Below are positions 37,096-46,279 of a stretch of 54,045 bases of DNA, piece after piece. Each line of letters begins with the position of its first letter. Within the stretch, counting starts at the first letter, position 1. Below the pieces are notes generated by a model. The model had not been told where the DNA came from. It was given only the letters and a program-made list of their open reading frames with translations, and made no database searches. Origin of the DNA: Desulfuromonas sp. (GTDB lineage Bacteria; Desulfobacterota; Desulfuromonadia; Desulfuromonadales; BM501); the NCBI RefSeq assembly GCF_002868845.1, contig NZ_PKUB01000048.1, forward strand, positions 152,173 to 206,217, in the 5' to 3' direction. Position numbers and translations under genes: made by a program.

Positions 37096-37144
37096 TTCCT
37101 TTCCCGCCCGGCGATCCACGTCATCGCGGCCCCCGAGACTGCCC

Positions 37145-37828
37145 GTGCCGGTTTTTCGACTGAGCCAACAGCTTCGCTTTCCACCCCCGGACCTCTCCGA
37201 GCCCGACGGCCTGCTCGCGGTCGGCGGAGACCTTTCTCCGCCGTGGCTGCTTCTGGCCTATTCCTCCGGCGTTTTCCCCTGGTTCAACGAAGGCGACCCC
37301 GTTCTCTGGTGGTCCCCCGATCCCCGCTGCGTTCTTGAACTGTCCGACCTGCAGGTCTCCCGAAGCCTGGCCAGGGTCCTGCGCCGGGGAGAGTTCGCCG
37401 TTACCTTCGACCGCGCCTTCGCCCGGGTCGTCAGCGCCTGCGCGGCGCCGCGCTCGGATTTGGAGGGGACCTGGATCACCGCGGAGATGGAGGCCGCTTA
37501 CGGACGGCTGCACGAGCTGGGCTACGCCCATTCGGTGGAGTGCTGGCGGGAGGGGGAGTTGGTCGGGGGGTTGTACGGGGTCTGCCTGGGACGCTTCTTC
37601 TTCGGCGAGTCGATGTTCCACTCGATCACCAACGCTTCAAAGGTCGCCTTCGTGGCGCTGGCCCGGCACCTGGCGGAGCGGGGGTTCGAACTGCTAGACT
37701 GCCAGCTGCCGACCGCCCACCTCTTCTCCCTCGGTGCCCGGGAGATGCCCCGGGGCGTATTCCTGGAGCGGCTGCGCCGAGGCGGGATGGAACCCTCTTG
37801 CGAGCCCCTGCCGGGCGACTTTTCCTGA
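37145..37828 (+). CDS. aat: Leucyl/phenylalanyl-tRNA--protein transferase
   Basis: This 227-residue enzyme adds Leu or Phe from aminoacyl-tRNA to proteins with N-terminal Arg or Lys, creating N-degrons for ClpS-ClpA. Family motifs are GLLAVGGDLSPPWLLLAYSSG, FPWFNEGDPVLWWSPDPRCV, and GLYGVCLGRFFFGESMFH. Start GTG at 37145 is inferred from homology, 49 bp after clpA. The gene order clpS-clpA-aat links all N-degron steps. Confidence 0.94.
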   Translation: MPVFRLSQQLRFPPPDLSEPDGLLAVGGDLSPPWLLLAYSSGVFPWFNEGDPVLWWSPDPRCVLELSDLQVSRSLARVLRRGEFAVTFDRAFARVVSACAAPRSDLEGTWITAEMEAAYGRLHELGYAHSVECWREGELVGGLYGVCLGRFFFGESMFHSITNASKVAFVALARHLAERGFELLDCQLPTAHLFSLGAREMPRGVFLERLRRGGMEPSCEPLPGDFS

Positions 37829-37893
37829 GGGCGCAGGGGCCTGAGGGAGCTGCCGGATGACCGGGCCGGGTGCCCATTCGGGCAGTCCGCGGC

Positions 37894-38634
37894 TCAGATG
37901 GGAAGGCTTCCGCGGTTCCCCTCTCCGGTTCCTTGTTGGGCGTTTCGGCGCACGAAGCTCTCGATCCGCTCCTGGTCCGACTCGAGGATGTTGATGAACT
38001 GCATGCCGGTCGGACGCCTCCCCTCCTCGTCCGCATCTCCCGTCCAGACGACCTCGGCCAGGGCGCACACCGGCGGGCATCGGTCGTGCAGGTCGAGCAG
38101 GAGCAGGCACAGGTCTGCCGCCTCGGCGGGGGTCTTGATGCTGAAGCGGATTCCGCTGGAGCTGAGGTTCACCCGGCAGTCGGGAAAGCTCGGCAACTGG
38201 GACAGGTCGGGTTTGGTCTCCAAAATGTGGATGTTGCGCTGCCACTGGTCCCTGAAGGAGCGCAGCTTGCCCTGCCCCCGGGTGAACTGAAGGCCGGTGC
38301 TGGTCTCCACCCGTTGCTGAGAGCGGCGCTGGAAGACCTCCAGGTCATCGTTGATCTCGACGCGGAGGAGGTCGGTGCCCCGCATCTCCCGAAAACGCCC
38401 GGTCAGGCGGATGCCCAGGCCCATGGCGTCGGAGAGAATTTCAAAGGGCATGCCCGGGGTGAAGGGGTAGTGCTCCCCCTCGGGAGTGCGATACGGCAGG
38501 GCGAGGTCGAAGTAGCTCGGCCCGTGTCCCTGGAAATAGGCCGTGAGAACCTCGAAGCGTCGCGGCGGCAGGGTCGGGCCGAAGGGGCGCAGGAGAATCT
38601 TCTGCTTCGGCTTGAAATATTTGAGGTACTGCAT
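37894..38634 (-). CDS. PilZ domain protein
   Basis: This 246-residue protein has an N-terminal YcgR-like flagellar-brake-type region (residues 1-110: ILLRPFGPTLPPRRFEVLTAYF) followed by a PilZ domain with RRSQQR and the NLSSSG motif, so c-di-GMP binding is likely. It is the third PilZ protein in the window and differs in layout from the tandem pair near 10 kb. It is convergent with aat and downstream of the DUF815 gene. The effector role is unknown. Confidence 0.83.
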   Translation of the reverse strand: MQYLKYFKPKQKILLRPFGPTLPPRRFEVLTAYFQGHGPSYFDLALPYRTPEGEHYPFTPGMPFEILSDAMGLGIRLTGRFREMRGTDLLRVEINDDLEVFQRRSQQRVETSTGLQFTRGQGKLRSFRDQWQRNIHILETKPDLSQLPSFPDCRVNLSSSGIRFSIKTPAEAADLCLLLLDLHDRCPPVCALAEVVWTGDADEEGRRPTGMQFINILESDQERIESFVRRNAQQGTGEGNRGSLPI

Positions 38635-38708
38635 GGACGTTCGCTCTCCGTCGGCGGAAGGGAATGGGGCCCATCGGTTCTTTTGTTTTTCGCTCCAGAG
38701 GCGGCGGG

Positions 38709-39608
38709 TCAGGCCGGGTCCTTCGAGGCGGCCCCTCTGAGGGCCAGCTGCCCGGCAAGGTCGTCGATTAACTGGCGGGCCACCCGCCCCGAGCGGGCCC
38801 CGCGATCCCGGGCCCAGTGCAGGGCCTCGCGCTCCAGTTGCTCCCGGCCGGGGGCGAGGCCCCGCTTGCGCGCCAGGTGGCGGGTGATGGCCAGGTAGGT
38901 CGCCTGATCCATCGGGTGGAAGCCGAGGGTGACGCCGAAGCAGTCGGCCAGGGGAAGCTTCTCGGCCGCCTCCTCCTCGGGGCGGATCTCCGCGCCCCCG
39001 GTCTTCTCCGCCGGGCGCTCGGGCACCGGGTGGCGGCTGTTGCTGGTGGCGTAGACCAGCACGTTGTCCGGTCGGGCCTCGAGGCCTCCCTCCAGAAGGG
39101 TTTCCAGTTCCCGGTAAGCGACCTCGTTTTCGCCGAAGGAGAGATCGTCGCAGAACAGGATGAAACGGTAGGGTAGCTGCCGGAGCCAGGCGGTGATTTC
39201 GGGGAGCTGGAAGAAGTCCTCCTTGCGAACCTCCACCATGCGCAGTCCCTGCTTCCCGAACTCCCCGAGCATGCCCTTGACCGCCGAGGACTTTCCGCCG
39301 CCGCGCTCCCCCCACAGCAGAACGTTGTTGGCCGGCAGGGACCGGACGAACTGCAGGGTGTTGCGGCGCATCCGCTTCAAAGCGTCGTCGATGCCGAGCA
39401 GGTCGGCGAGGTCTGGGATGTCCGGGCTGGTCACCTCGGTGAAGAAGCCCGACGGTTCGTCCCTTTGCCAGCGAAAGGCGTAGTGCTGGCGGAAAGCCTC
39501 CGGGTCGGGTTCCCACTCGGCCAGCTGGCGGGAGAGGTGCTCCTCGCCCATGTCGAGCAGGCGCTCCAGGCGTTCCAGAAGGTAGTTCCAGTCGATGTCC
39601 ACATCCAT
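38709..39608 (-). CDS. DUF815 AAA-type ATPase
   Basis: This 299-residue P-loop ATPase has Walker A WGERGGGKSS, Walker B FILFCDDLSF, and a sensor segment VLVYATSNSRHPVP, placing it in the DUF815 branch related to DnaA/IstB-like AAA+ proteins. An N-terminal helical segment (NYLLERLERLLDMGEEHLSR) precedes it. Role unknown; family members are often predicted to act in nucleic-acid or protein remodelling. It is divergent from the THUMP methyltransferase gene. Confidence 0.85.
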   Translation of the reverse strand: MDVDIDWNYLLERLERLLDMGEEHLSRQLAEWEPDPEAFRQHYAFRWQRDEPSGFFTEVTSPDIPDLADLLGIDDALKRMRRNTLQFVRSLPANNVLLWGERGGGKSSAVKGMLGEFGKQGLRMVEVRKEDFFQLPEITAWLRQLPYRFILFCDDLSFGENEVAYRELETLLEGGLEARPDNVLVYATSNSRHPVPERPAEKTGGAEIRPEEEAAEKLPLADCFGVTLGFHPMDQATYLAITRHLARKRGLAPGREQLEREALHWARDRGARSGRVARQLIDDLAGQLALRGAASKDPA

Positions 39609-39774
39609 GGGCGGGTCCCCTCGGTGATGTTAAACTTGTACCAGTAATCCTCTTGAATTTCCAGCGCTTTTTCCACCCGCTCCCAGATTGCATGGAGGGG
39701 CGGCCCTGTGCTAGGATCGCCCCGCCGCGGTTCGGCGGAGGGTTCGATGCCGGCGGCCGGGAAGAGGAGATGTC

Positions 39775-40887
39775 GTGAAACGAACCACAGAAGAGCTTTT
39801 TGCCGTCACCGCCCCGGGTCTGGAGGAGGTCTGCGCAGGGGAGCTTTCCGCCCTGGGGATGGAGGCGGTGCGGGCGGTGCCGGGCGGGGTGGAGTTCTCC
39901 GGAGGGCTTCGGGAGATCTACCTGGCCAACCTGTGGCTGCGCACCGCGAGCCGGGTTGTGGTCCGCCTGGGGCAGGTCAAGGCCCGCGATTTTCCCGGTC
40001 TGTTTCAGGGCGGCGTGCGTCTGCCCTGGGGGAAATTCGTCCGCCCCGGCACCCGGACTCGGGTCCGGGCCGCCAGCCACGCCTCTCGCCTGGGTCACAC
40101 CGGGCGCATCGCCGCAACCCTGGCCGATGCCGCCGACCGGGCGCTGGGCCGGCCGGGGCCTCCTGGGGACGGCCCGGAGCAGCTGGTCCTGGCCCGTTTC
40201 CAGGACGATCTTTGCACCCTCTCCGTCGACAGCTCGGGGGAGTTGCTCCCCCGGCGCGGCTACCGCGAAGAGGGGGCTTCGGCCCCCCTGCGCGAGACCC
40301 TCGCGGCGGGCATCCTGCTGCAGCTCGGCTGGGACGGGACGCGCCCCCTGGTCGATCCCATGTGCGGCTCGGGGACCTTCCTGGTTGAAGCGGCCCTGAT
40401 CGCCGGGAACCGGGCTCCGGGGGCGCGGCGGGTTTTTGCCTTCCAGGGCTGGCCCCGCTACCGTCCGGGGCTCTGGGAAGCGCTGTCGACCGAGGCCGCA
40501 CGGGCGGAGCGCAACGTTGAAGTGGCCCTGCGGGGTTCGGATTCCGACCCCGGCGCGGTGGCGGCGGCCTCCCGCAACGCCGCGCGGGCGGGGGTGGCGC
40601 AGGAGCTGGAACTCGCAGTTGCCGACCTGTCCAGCCTGAAGCCTTCCCCCGGGCCGGGGCTGGTGCTGTGCAATCCGCCCTACGGCGAACGCCTCGAACG
40701 GGACAGCGATCTCCGCCCCCTGTTCCGCACTCTGGGCCAGGTCTACCGGCAGGCTTTCGGCGGGTGGCGGGGCGCCCTGCTCTGCCCGGATCGAAGACTG
40801 GCCGAGGCCACGGGGCTGACTCTGGCCAAGCGCGCCGCGCTGGTCAACGGCGGCATCCGGGTGGCCCTGTTTACGGCCCGGCTTTAG
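39775..40887 (+). CDS. THUMP-domain class I RNA methyltransferase (RlmL N-terminal-like)
   Basis: This 370-residue RNA methyltransferase has an N-terminal ferredoxin-like/THUMP module (AVTAPGLEEVCAGEL, RVRAASHASRLGHTG) and a Rossmann-type methyltransferase domain with LVDPMCGSGTFLVEAALIAG and the catalytic LCNPPYGERL, typical of N2-guanine methyltransferases such as the RlmL N-terminal half. The rRNA or tRNA target cannot be fixed. Start GTG at 39775 after GAGGAG. Ends in TAG. Confidence 0.9.
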   Translation: MKRTTEELFAVTAPGLEEVCAGELSALGMEAVRAVPGGVEFSGGLREIYLANLWLRTASRVVVRLGQVKARDFPGLFQGGVRLPWGKFVRPGTRTRVRAASHASRLGHTGRIAATLADAADRALGRPGPPGDGPEQLVLARFQDDLCTLSVDSSGELLPRRGYREEGASAPLRETLAAGILLQLGWDGTRPLVDPMCGSGTFLVEAALIAGNRAPGARRVFAFQGWPRYRPGLWEALSTEAARAERNVEVALRGSDSDPGAVAAASRNAARAGVAQELELAVADLSSLKPSPGPGLVLCNPPYGERLERDSDLRPLFRTLGQVYRQAFGGWRGALLCPDRRLAEATGLTLAKRAALVNGGIRVALFTARL

Positions 40888-41001
40888 GTCGAAGAAAATT
40901 CTTGACCTTCGGCCGGGAATGAATTAGGGTGCCAACTTGCCCTTGCGGATCGTCAGGTTCGCGGGGGTCCGATATGGAAGCGAAAGCGAGGTGATTCGTC
41001 C

Positions 41002-41196
41002 GTGGAAATCCAGGTCATCGACGGCAACGTCTAGAAGGCCATCCGGGTTCTCAAGCGTAAGCTGCAGCAGGAGGGGCTGTTTCGTGAAATGAAGCAGCGC
41101 AAGTTCTACGAAAAGCCCTCTGTCAAGCGCAAGCGCAAGGAGAAGGAGGCCCAGCGCCGTCTGCGCAAGAAAATGCGCATGATGCGTCGCGATTAA
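41002..41196 (+). pseudogene. rpsU: 30S ribosomal protein S21 with an in-frame TAG at codon 11
   Basis: The frame from GTG 41002 (preceded by GAGGTGA) to TAA 41196 encodes S21: MEIQVIDGNV, stop, then [19 protein letters not shown] and a basic tail. Bacterial S21 has Glu at this place (GNVEKA), so a single G-to-T change of GAG to TAG (41032-41034) explains the break. S21 helps initiation on the small subunit, and its loss is usually severe. Everything else is intact, including the following hairpin. Sequence error, suppression, or a second rpsU elsewhere are possible; the window cannot tell. Confidence 0.9.
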
Positions 41197-41228
41197 TACA
41201 CCCCGCTCGAAAGATATTTTGTTCAAGC

Positions 41229-41259
41229 CGAAAGGCCGGTCCCCGCGACCGGCCTTTCG
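41229..41259 (+). terminator. Hairpin after rpsU
   Basis: CGAAAGGCCGGTC and GACCGGCCTTTCG form a perfect 13-bp stem with a 5-nt loop, 33 bp after the rpsU stop. The T-run is short (CATTTCG), so termination efficiency may be moderate. Confidence 0.7.
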
Positions 41260-41371
41260 CATTTCGGGGGGTGACTTTAGGCTGGACTTGGGGGCAATGA
41301 ATTGCTATTAATAACCCGGTCCGCGAGGGCCGCAGGCACGCTATTTCATCACCCCGACAGGAGGTCGTCAC

Positions 41372-42352
41372 ATGGGAGACACGGTTCACTACAGCGACCT
41401 GGGTCTGGTCAACACCCGGGAAATGTTCACCAAGGCGGTCGGTGGCGGCTACGCCATCCCGGCCTACAACTTCAACAATCTCGAGCAGCTGCAGGCGATC
41501 GTCACGGCCTGCGCCGAGACCAGCTCCCCGGTCATCATCCAGGTGAGCAAGGGGGCCCGCGAGTACGCCAACGCCACCATGCTGCGCTACATGGCCATGG
41601 GCGCCGTGAAGATGGCCCGTGAGATGGGCTCCCAGATCCCCGTCTGCCTGCACCTCGACCACGGCGACTCCTTCGAGATCTGCAAGAGCTGCGTCGACAA
41701 CGGCTTTTCCTCCGTGATGATCGACGGCTCCCACCTTCCGTATGACGAGAACGTCGCCCTGACCAAGCGGGTCGTCGAGTACGCCCACCGGTTCGACGTC
41801 ACCGTCGAGGGCGAGCTCGGGGTGCTGGCCGGCATCGAGGACGATGTCCAGGCCGAGGAGTCCACCTACACCAAGCCCGAGGAGGTCGAGGACTTCGTCA
41901 AGAAGACCGGCGTCGATTCCCTCGCCATCTCCATAGGCACCAGCCACGGCGCCTACAAGTTCAAGCTGCAGGAAGGCGAGGAGGTGCCGCCCCTGCGTTT
42001 CGACATCCTCGAGGAGTGCCAGAAGCGCCTCCCCGGCTTTCCCATCGTCCTGCACGGCGCATCGAGCGTCGTCCAGTAGTACGTTCAGCTGATCAACCAG
42101 TACGGCGGCAAGATGGAAGGGGCCGTCGTGGTGCCCGAAGAGCAGCTGCGCCGTGCCGCCGCCAGCGCCGTGTGCAAGATCAACATCGATTCGGACGGCC
42201 GGCTCGCCGTCACCGCCAAGGTGCGCGAGTACATGGCCGCCCATCCCGGCGAGTTCGATCCCCGCAAGTATCTCGGCGCGGCCCGCAAGGAACTGGTCGA
42301 GCTCATCAAGCATAAGAACGAGGCCGTGCTCGGCAGCGCCGGCAAAGCCTGA
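41372..42352 (+). pseudogene. fba: Class II fructose-bisphosphate aldolase with an in-frame TAG
   Basis: The 327-codon frame encodes zinc-dependent class II aldolase of glycolysis/gluconeogenesis, cleaving fructose-1,6-bisphosphate. Motifs include AYNFNNLEQLQAIV, LHLDHGDSFEIC, VEGELGVLAGIEDDV, ISIGTSHGAYKF and, beyond the break, VCKINIDSDGRL. Codon 236 is TAG (42077-42079) where HGASSVxQEYV of relatives has Glu. A product ending there would lose the NIDSD phosphate-binding segment and be inactive. All later codons are intact, and a strong terminator follows. Confidence 0.9.
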
Positions 42353-42374
42353 CCCCGTTTCCGATTCATCCCGC

Positions 42375-42410
42375 AAAAAGCCGCTTCAGATCGTTGAAGC
42401 GGCTTTTTTT
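42375..42410 (+). terminator. Rho-independent terminator after fba
   Basis: AAAAAGCCGCTTCA and TGAAGCGGCTTTTT form a 14-bp stem around a 6-nt loop, ending in T7, directly after the fba stop. Confidence 0.92.
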
Positions 42411-42726
42411 GTCACCCCCTCGCGGGCAGGCGCCAGGGTGCGGCCGCGCCGGGGAGCGAGCGATAGCCCGGTTATGGGGCCGCTGCCGGATGGGGGGCGC
42501 TACGGGAAAACGCTGGCGTGGAATGTGCAGTACCTGGATCCCGGGAGCATCGAAGGTTGACAGGCGCCAAGTTCTAATGATAAGGGTTGCTTCCGCGGCG
42601 GCGCGAAGCCTCGCACCCCTTCCCGGGGCTCGGCGGACCGAAACCGTGCCCCCTGGTCGCAGGCGGCCCGTTCGCCGGGCATTGTCCCATCGCGTTTATC
42701 TTCTCTCTAAAAAGGAGGATCGTTTC
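42411..42726. other. Intergenic stretch with promoter and leader of the lipoprotein gene
   Basis: The stretch is GC-rich for its first half with no recognised gene. Its second half holds the promoter listed separately and a leader of about 135 bp ending in AAAAAGGAGG before the ATG. Confidence 0.5.
42557..42584 (+). promoter_or_regulatory. Probable sigma-70 promoter of the lipoprotein gene
   Basis: TTGACA (42557-42562) and GATAAG (42579-42584) are 16 bp apart, about 140 bp upstream of the start codon. The -35 is perfect; the -10 matches 4 of 6 bases. Confidence 0.5.
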
Positions 42727-43845
42727 ATGTTCAGAGCAAGCGCATCACTGTTGGTCGCCGCCCTGTTGCTCGCCGGCTGCGCCAACCACCTGCCCGAGGA
42801 AACCGTAGCGTCTCACAAGGTCAACCGGGTCCCCGTTTCCCGGCAGCTGAACCTGTCCCTGGACCAGGGCCAGGTCCTCTCCCGGGACATGCTCAGAGTC
42901 AAGGCGACCGAGACCAATACCATCCAGATCCAGGAGTTGACCAACACCCAGGTCTACGAGGCCTTCACTCCCTACCAGGTGCTGCGCGAAGTCTACGAGC
43001 TGCCCTTCGGGGTGATCTCCATTGTCGGGGGAGTGGTGATAAACGTTGTCGACGTTGCGCTGCTCGGGCTGTTGCCCAACAGCTTTACCGATGGGGCGCT
43101 CAGTGCCGGCTTTGCCGGGATCAACCCGTTCCTGAATATCGAGTCCGCCTCCCGCAAAAAGCTGGAACTGGCCTCGCAGATGGAGGAGGTCCAGGACCAA
43201 AGGATCGAGTCCATCGAGACGGCCCTGGCCGGCCAGCCCCTGCAGGTGACGAGCATGGGAGTGCCGCACCGGGTCGAATTGAACGAGAGGGGCGAGGCGA
43301 ACATCTGCCTGTTCGACCTGTTCGACGTCCTGCCCCTGTCCCGGGAACTGGTCTTCTCGGTGGAAGTCGACGACGCCAGGGCGGAAGAGGCGACCACGGT
43401 CAGCCGGCAGCTGACCGCGAGCATCTACCAGGCCCAGAAGATCCTCGCCCGCCACGGCCGGGAAGGCGGGGAGCGCGAAGAGATCGGCGTGACGGAAGCG
43501 GCCCGGGACATCCTGGCCCTCTCCGGTCTCGGTTTCGAGCACGCCTCCCAGTCCCTCGAGGAACAGCTGATGAGGGGCATGACCCCGGCCAGGCAGCAGC
43601 AGTTGATGGGAGCTCTTATCGAGCCTGCCGAACTCGACCGAATCGCCCCCTCCCCGGCGGCGGCCACCGCGGTCGCCGAGGCCTCTGGTGAAATCGAAGT
43701 CGAGCCGGGCTCCGCCGTTCCCGCGGCCAGCGAGCCCGTTCCGGAGCGGACCGGGCCCGAAGCCGTCGACGCGGAGCAGGGGCTGGGCGAGGAGGCCGGG
43801 GCCAGCGCCGAAGCTTCTGGCGGGACTGCCGACTCCACCCTTTAG
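42727..43845 (+). CDS. Uncharacterised lipoprotein
   Basis: This 372-residue protein has a lipoprotein signal (SLLVAALLLAGC). I do not recognise a named domain. Visible parts are a beta-like region (residues 25-85), a hydrophobic hairpin segment (FGVISIVGGVVINVVDVALLG), a helical stretch with QMEEVQDQRIESIET, and a low-complexity acidic/Ala/Pro C-terminus of about 80 residues. It is flanked by two very similar terminators, so it is a single-gene unit. The ATG at 42727 follows AAAGGAGG. Ends in TAG. Confidence 0.78.
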   Translation: MFRASASLLVAALLLAGCANHLPEETVASHKVNRVPVSRQLNLSLDQGQVLSRDMLRVKATETNTIQIQELTNTQVYEAFTPYQVLREVYELPFGVISIVGGVVINVVDVALLGLLPNSFTDGALSAGFAGINPFLNIESASRKKLELASQMEEVQDQRIESIETALAGQPLQVTSMGVPHRVELNERGEANICLFDLFDVLPLSRELVFSVEVDDARAEEATTVSRQLTASIYQAQKILARHGREGGEREEIGVTEAARDILALSGLGFEHASQSLEEQLMRGMTPARQQQLMGALIEPAELDRIAPSPAAATAVAEASGEIEVEPGSAVPAASEPVPERTGPEAVDAEQGLGEEAGASAEASGGTADSTL

Positions 43846-43984
43846 AGCGGGCGGGAGGGGGCGCGGCCCCCGTTCCTGTTTCGAACAGAAAGCTTGCTGC
43901 CGGCGGATTTCGCCCGCCTGTTTTTCGAAAAGTTTACGCCGCTCCGGCGGCGTCACGCGGGGAGAAATCCCCGGATGAAACGAA

Positions 43985-44019
43985 AAAAAGCCGCTTCGAG
44001 ATTCTCGAAGCGGCTTTTT
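43985..44019. terminator. Bidirectional terminator between the lipoprotein gene and chaN-like gene
   Basis: AAAAAGCCGCTTCGAG and CTCGAAGCGGCTTTTT form a 16-bp stem with a 3-nt loop, flanked by A-run and T-run, so it can stop transcription from both convergent genes. Its core nearly repeats the fba terminator 1.6 kb away. Confidence 0.9.
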
Positions 44020-44037
44020 CCGTATCCAGGCGTCGGT

Positions 44038-45282
44038 CTACTTTTTCATCCCTTGGTGGTGCCCCTGGCCGGCATCCTTCTCGAAGGTCACCTCCAGGGA
44101 CATCTCTTCTCCTTCCCTTTCGATGACCAGGGTGCCCCCGTCTCCGGGGCGCTTCTGCTTGACCTCGTAGATCAGGTCGAAGCTGTCTTCGATGGCGACG
44201 CCGTCGAAGCTGACCAGCACGTCCCCCTTCTCGAGTCCCGACCGGGCGCCGTTGGAGTCCGGCATGACCATTTTGGCCAGCACTTTTCCGTCCTCCTCCT
44301 TGAGCATCACTCCCAGTTTGACCCTCTCCATTTCGAGGCTTTCGTATCGCGTCATCACCTGATAGTCGTAGGCGGGCATGGGAAAGTCAGGGACCTTCAC
44401 TTTCATGAACCGAGCCATTTTCTCCTCGGGGATTTCAATTTCCCTGGAGCCGACCGAGGTGTAGGAGACGGGCAGGCGCCGAAAGACCCGGCGGGGGATG
44501 CCGTAGCCGTGGCGGATGTGGTTCCCCCCCGCGACGACGACCATGCGCCAGTCGTCGTCCGGGCGGTCCTTGAGGAAACGGACGATGCTCTCGGCCATGG
44601 TCTCGTCCCACAGGGTCTGCACCCGCAGGAAGCCGCCCCGCATGGCCTCTCCCCCGTCGTGTCCGGCGAAGACCGCCTCGGCCATCGCCTTCTGGTAGGG
44701 GTCGTTCATGTCGATTTCGGGCAACTGCGCGCGCTGCTCCTCCGGCAGGTCGGCGAACTCGGTTCGGCTGACCGCCATCCGGAGCTCCTTTTCGGCGTTC
44801 AGGGCGACGATCGGGATGGCGTTTCGTTTGGCAAAGAGCAGTAGGCCCTTGTACTGGTCGAAGTTCCACGACTGGTCGAACCGGGTCTTTTTCAAAAAGG
44901 TCTTGTCGTCCAGGTCCCCGGCAAGCCAGCTGTCGAGGGTCTCCTGCATGGCGGGGGAAAACATCTCCATGCCGAGTGCGACCCGGCCCGGGTGGCGCTC
45001 GGACATGGCCTTCAGGACGGTCACCTCGAGGCGGTGGGAGGCGGGGTTGTCGTGGGTCTCTCCCACGTAGACGATGCGGGGGCCGGTCACCGCGGCGAGC
45101 ATCGCCTCCTCCGAAACGTAGGTGCCGGTGGCCAGGTGCAGGATGTCCCCCACCACGGGCGCTCGGGGCGGAGGGTAGGGGCTCTCAGGGTTGCCGAGCA
45201 TCTTGGCCCCCGTGCAGGCTCCGAGCAGAAGGGGAAGGGCGGCTAGAAGGGCGGCCAGGGGCTTGCGCAAGGTCAGTGTCAT
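44038..45282 (-). CDS. ChaN-family lipoprotein with C-terminal PDZ domain
   Basis: This 414-residue lipoprotein (lipobox LLLGAC) carries a ChaN/DUF399 domain, whose relatives bind heme or iron, with IVYVGETHDNPASHRLEV, LGMEMFSPAMQ and VVVAGGNHIRHGYG. After residue about 320 it continues into a PDZ domain (KMVMPDSNGARSGLEKGDVLVSFDG), an addition often used for peptide binding or positioning of envelope proteins. Heme handling is inferred from the family only. It is downstream of speD on the same strand and ends in TAG. Confidence 0.85.
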   Translation of the reverse strand: MTLTLRKPLAALLAALPLLLGACTGAKMLGNPESPYPPPRAPVVGDILHLATGTYVSEEAMLAAVTGPRIVYVGETHDNPASHRLEVTVLKAMSERHPGRVALGMEMFSPAMQETLDSWLAGDLDDKTFLKKTRFDQSWNFDQYKGLLLFAKRNAIPIVALNAEKELRMAVSRTEFADLPEEQRAQLPEIDMNDPYQKAMAEAVFAGHDGGEAMRGGFLRVQTLWDETMAESIVRFLKDRPDDDWRMVVVAGGNHIRHGYGIPRRVFRRLPVSYTSVGSREIEIPEEKMARFMKVKVPDFPMPAYDYQVMTRYESLEMERVKLGVMLKEEDGKVLAKMVMPDSNGARSGLEKGDVLVSFDGVAIEDSFDLIYEVKQKRPGDGGTLVIEREGEEMSLEVTFEKDAGQGHHQGMKK

Positions 45283-45387
45283 AGACGTCGTCTCCGTCGC
45301 TCGGGGTCTTCGGGCTTTTCTCGGGAGGTCTCCGGTTCCGGCCGGCTCTGCCTGTCATCTCGCTCCTCTTCGGTCGATCACCCGGTT

Positions 45388-46176
45388 TCAGTAGATGTTC
45401 TTGGAGTAGAAGATCTCCGTCATCTCCCGCCGCAGGTTCTCTTTGACCCGCGCTTTTTCGGCGTCGGAAAAGTCGGTGGCGGCGGTGGAGAAGAGGTAGG
45501 TTTCCAGGTCGAGTTCGCGCAGCAGCATCTTGGTGTGAAAGAGGTTCTCCTGGTGGATGTTGATGTCCACGCACTGGTAGCGATCCAGGATCGACTTCTT
45601 GATGAATTGTTGGATGGAGTGTACCTTGTGGTCGATGTAGTGCTTCGTCCCTCTCACGTCCCGGGTGAAGCCCCGCACCTTGTAGTCCATCAGCACGATG
45701 TCCGAGTCGAAGGACTCGATGAGGTGGTTGAGGGCCTTGAGGGGGCTGATCTTGCCGCAGGTCGAGATGTCGACGTCGGCCCGGAAGGTGGAGATGCCGA
45801 GCCGGGAGTCGGTTTCCGGGTAGGTGTGGACGCAGAGGTGGCTCTTGTCGAGGTGTGCCAGGACCTGTTCGGGTTTCGGCTCGACCGGCTCCTCGGCGAT
45901 GAGGACGGTCACGCTCGCTCCCATCGGGTCGTAGTCCTGGCTGGAGATGTTGAGGATGTTGGCGCCGATGATTTCGGACACCTCGGTGAGGATGCGCACC
46001 AGGCGCTCCGAGTTGTACTCCTCGTCGATGTACTCGAGGTACTCCTTGCGGGCCTGGGGGGCGCGGGCGTAGCAGATGTCGTAGATGTTGAAGGAGAGGG
46101 TCTTGGTCAGGTTGTTGAACCCGCGCAGCCTCAACTTGCGCCGCCGCCGGGGGCGGGTGACTTTTTTTGCGCACAT
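45388..46176 (-). CDS. speD: S-adenosylmethionine decarboxylase proenzyme (E. coli type)
   Basis: This 262-residue pyruvoyl enzyme decarboxylates AdoMet, providing the aminopropyl donor for spermidine. Self-cleavage should occur before Ser in [14 protein letters not shown], the typical class 1A site. [19 protein letters not shown] and [19 protein letters not shown] are further family hallmarks. A basic N-terminal extension ([12 protein letters not shown]) is present. speE is not adjacent. Confidence 0.94.
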   Translation of the reverse strand: MCAKKVTRPRRRRKLRLRGFNNLTKTLSFNIYDICYARAPQARKEYLEYIDEEYNSERLVRILTEVSEIIGANILNISSQDYDPMGASVTVLIAEEPVEPKPEQVLAHLDKSHLCVHTYPETDSRLGISTFRADVDISTCGKISPLKALNHLIESFDSDIVLMDYKVRGFTRDVRGTKHYIDHKVHSIQQFIKKSILDRYQCVDINIHQENLFHTKMLLRELDLETYLFSTAATDFSDAEKARVKENLRREMTEIFYSKNIY

Positions 46177-46279
46177 GGGCAGAATCCCTTTCGGACAGGA
46201 GACTTGTCCGGCGGGGCCGAACGGGAAAATTAGACCACAGTTCGGCGCCCCGAAACAAGCTTATTCTGTCCGGCCGCGG

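Noticed and set aside
37894-40098. A 734-codon minus-strand frame joining the PilZ protein to upstream sequence
   Set aside because: Only the part from 38634 downward resembles a protein family; the rest overlaps the DUF815 ATPase in another frame and runs antisense to the THUMP gene.
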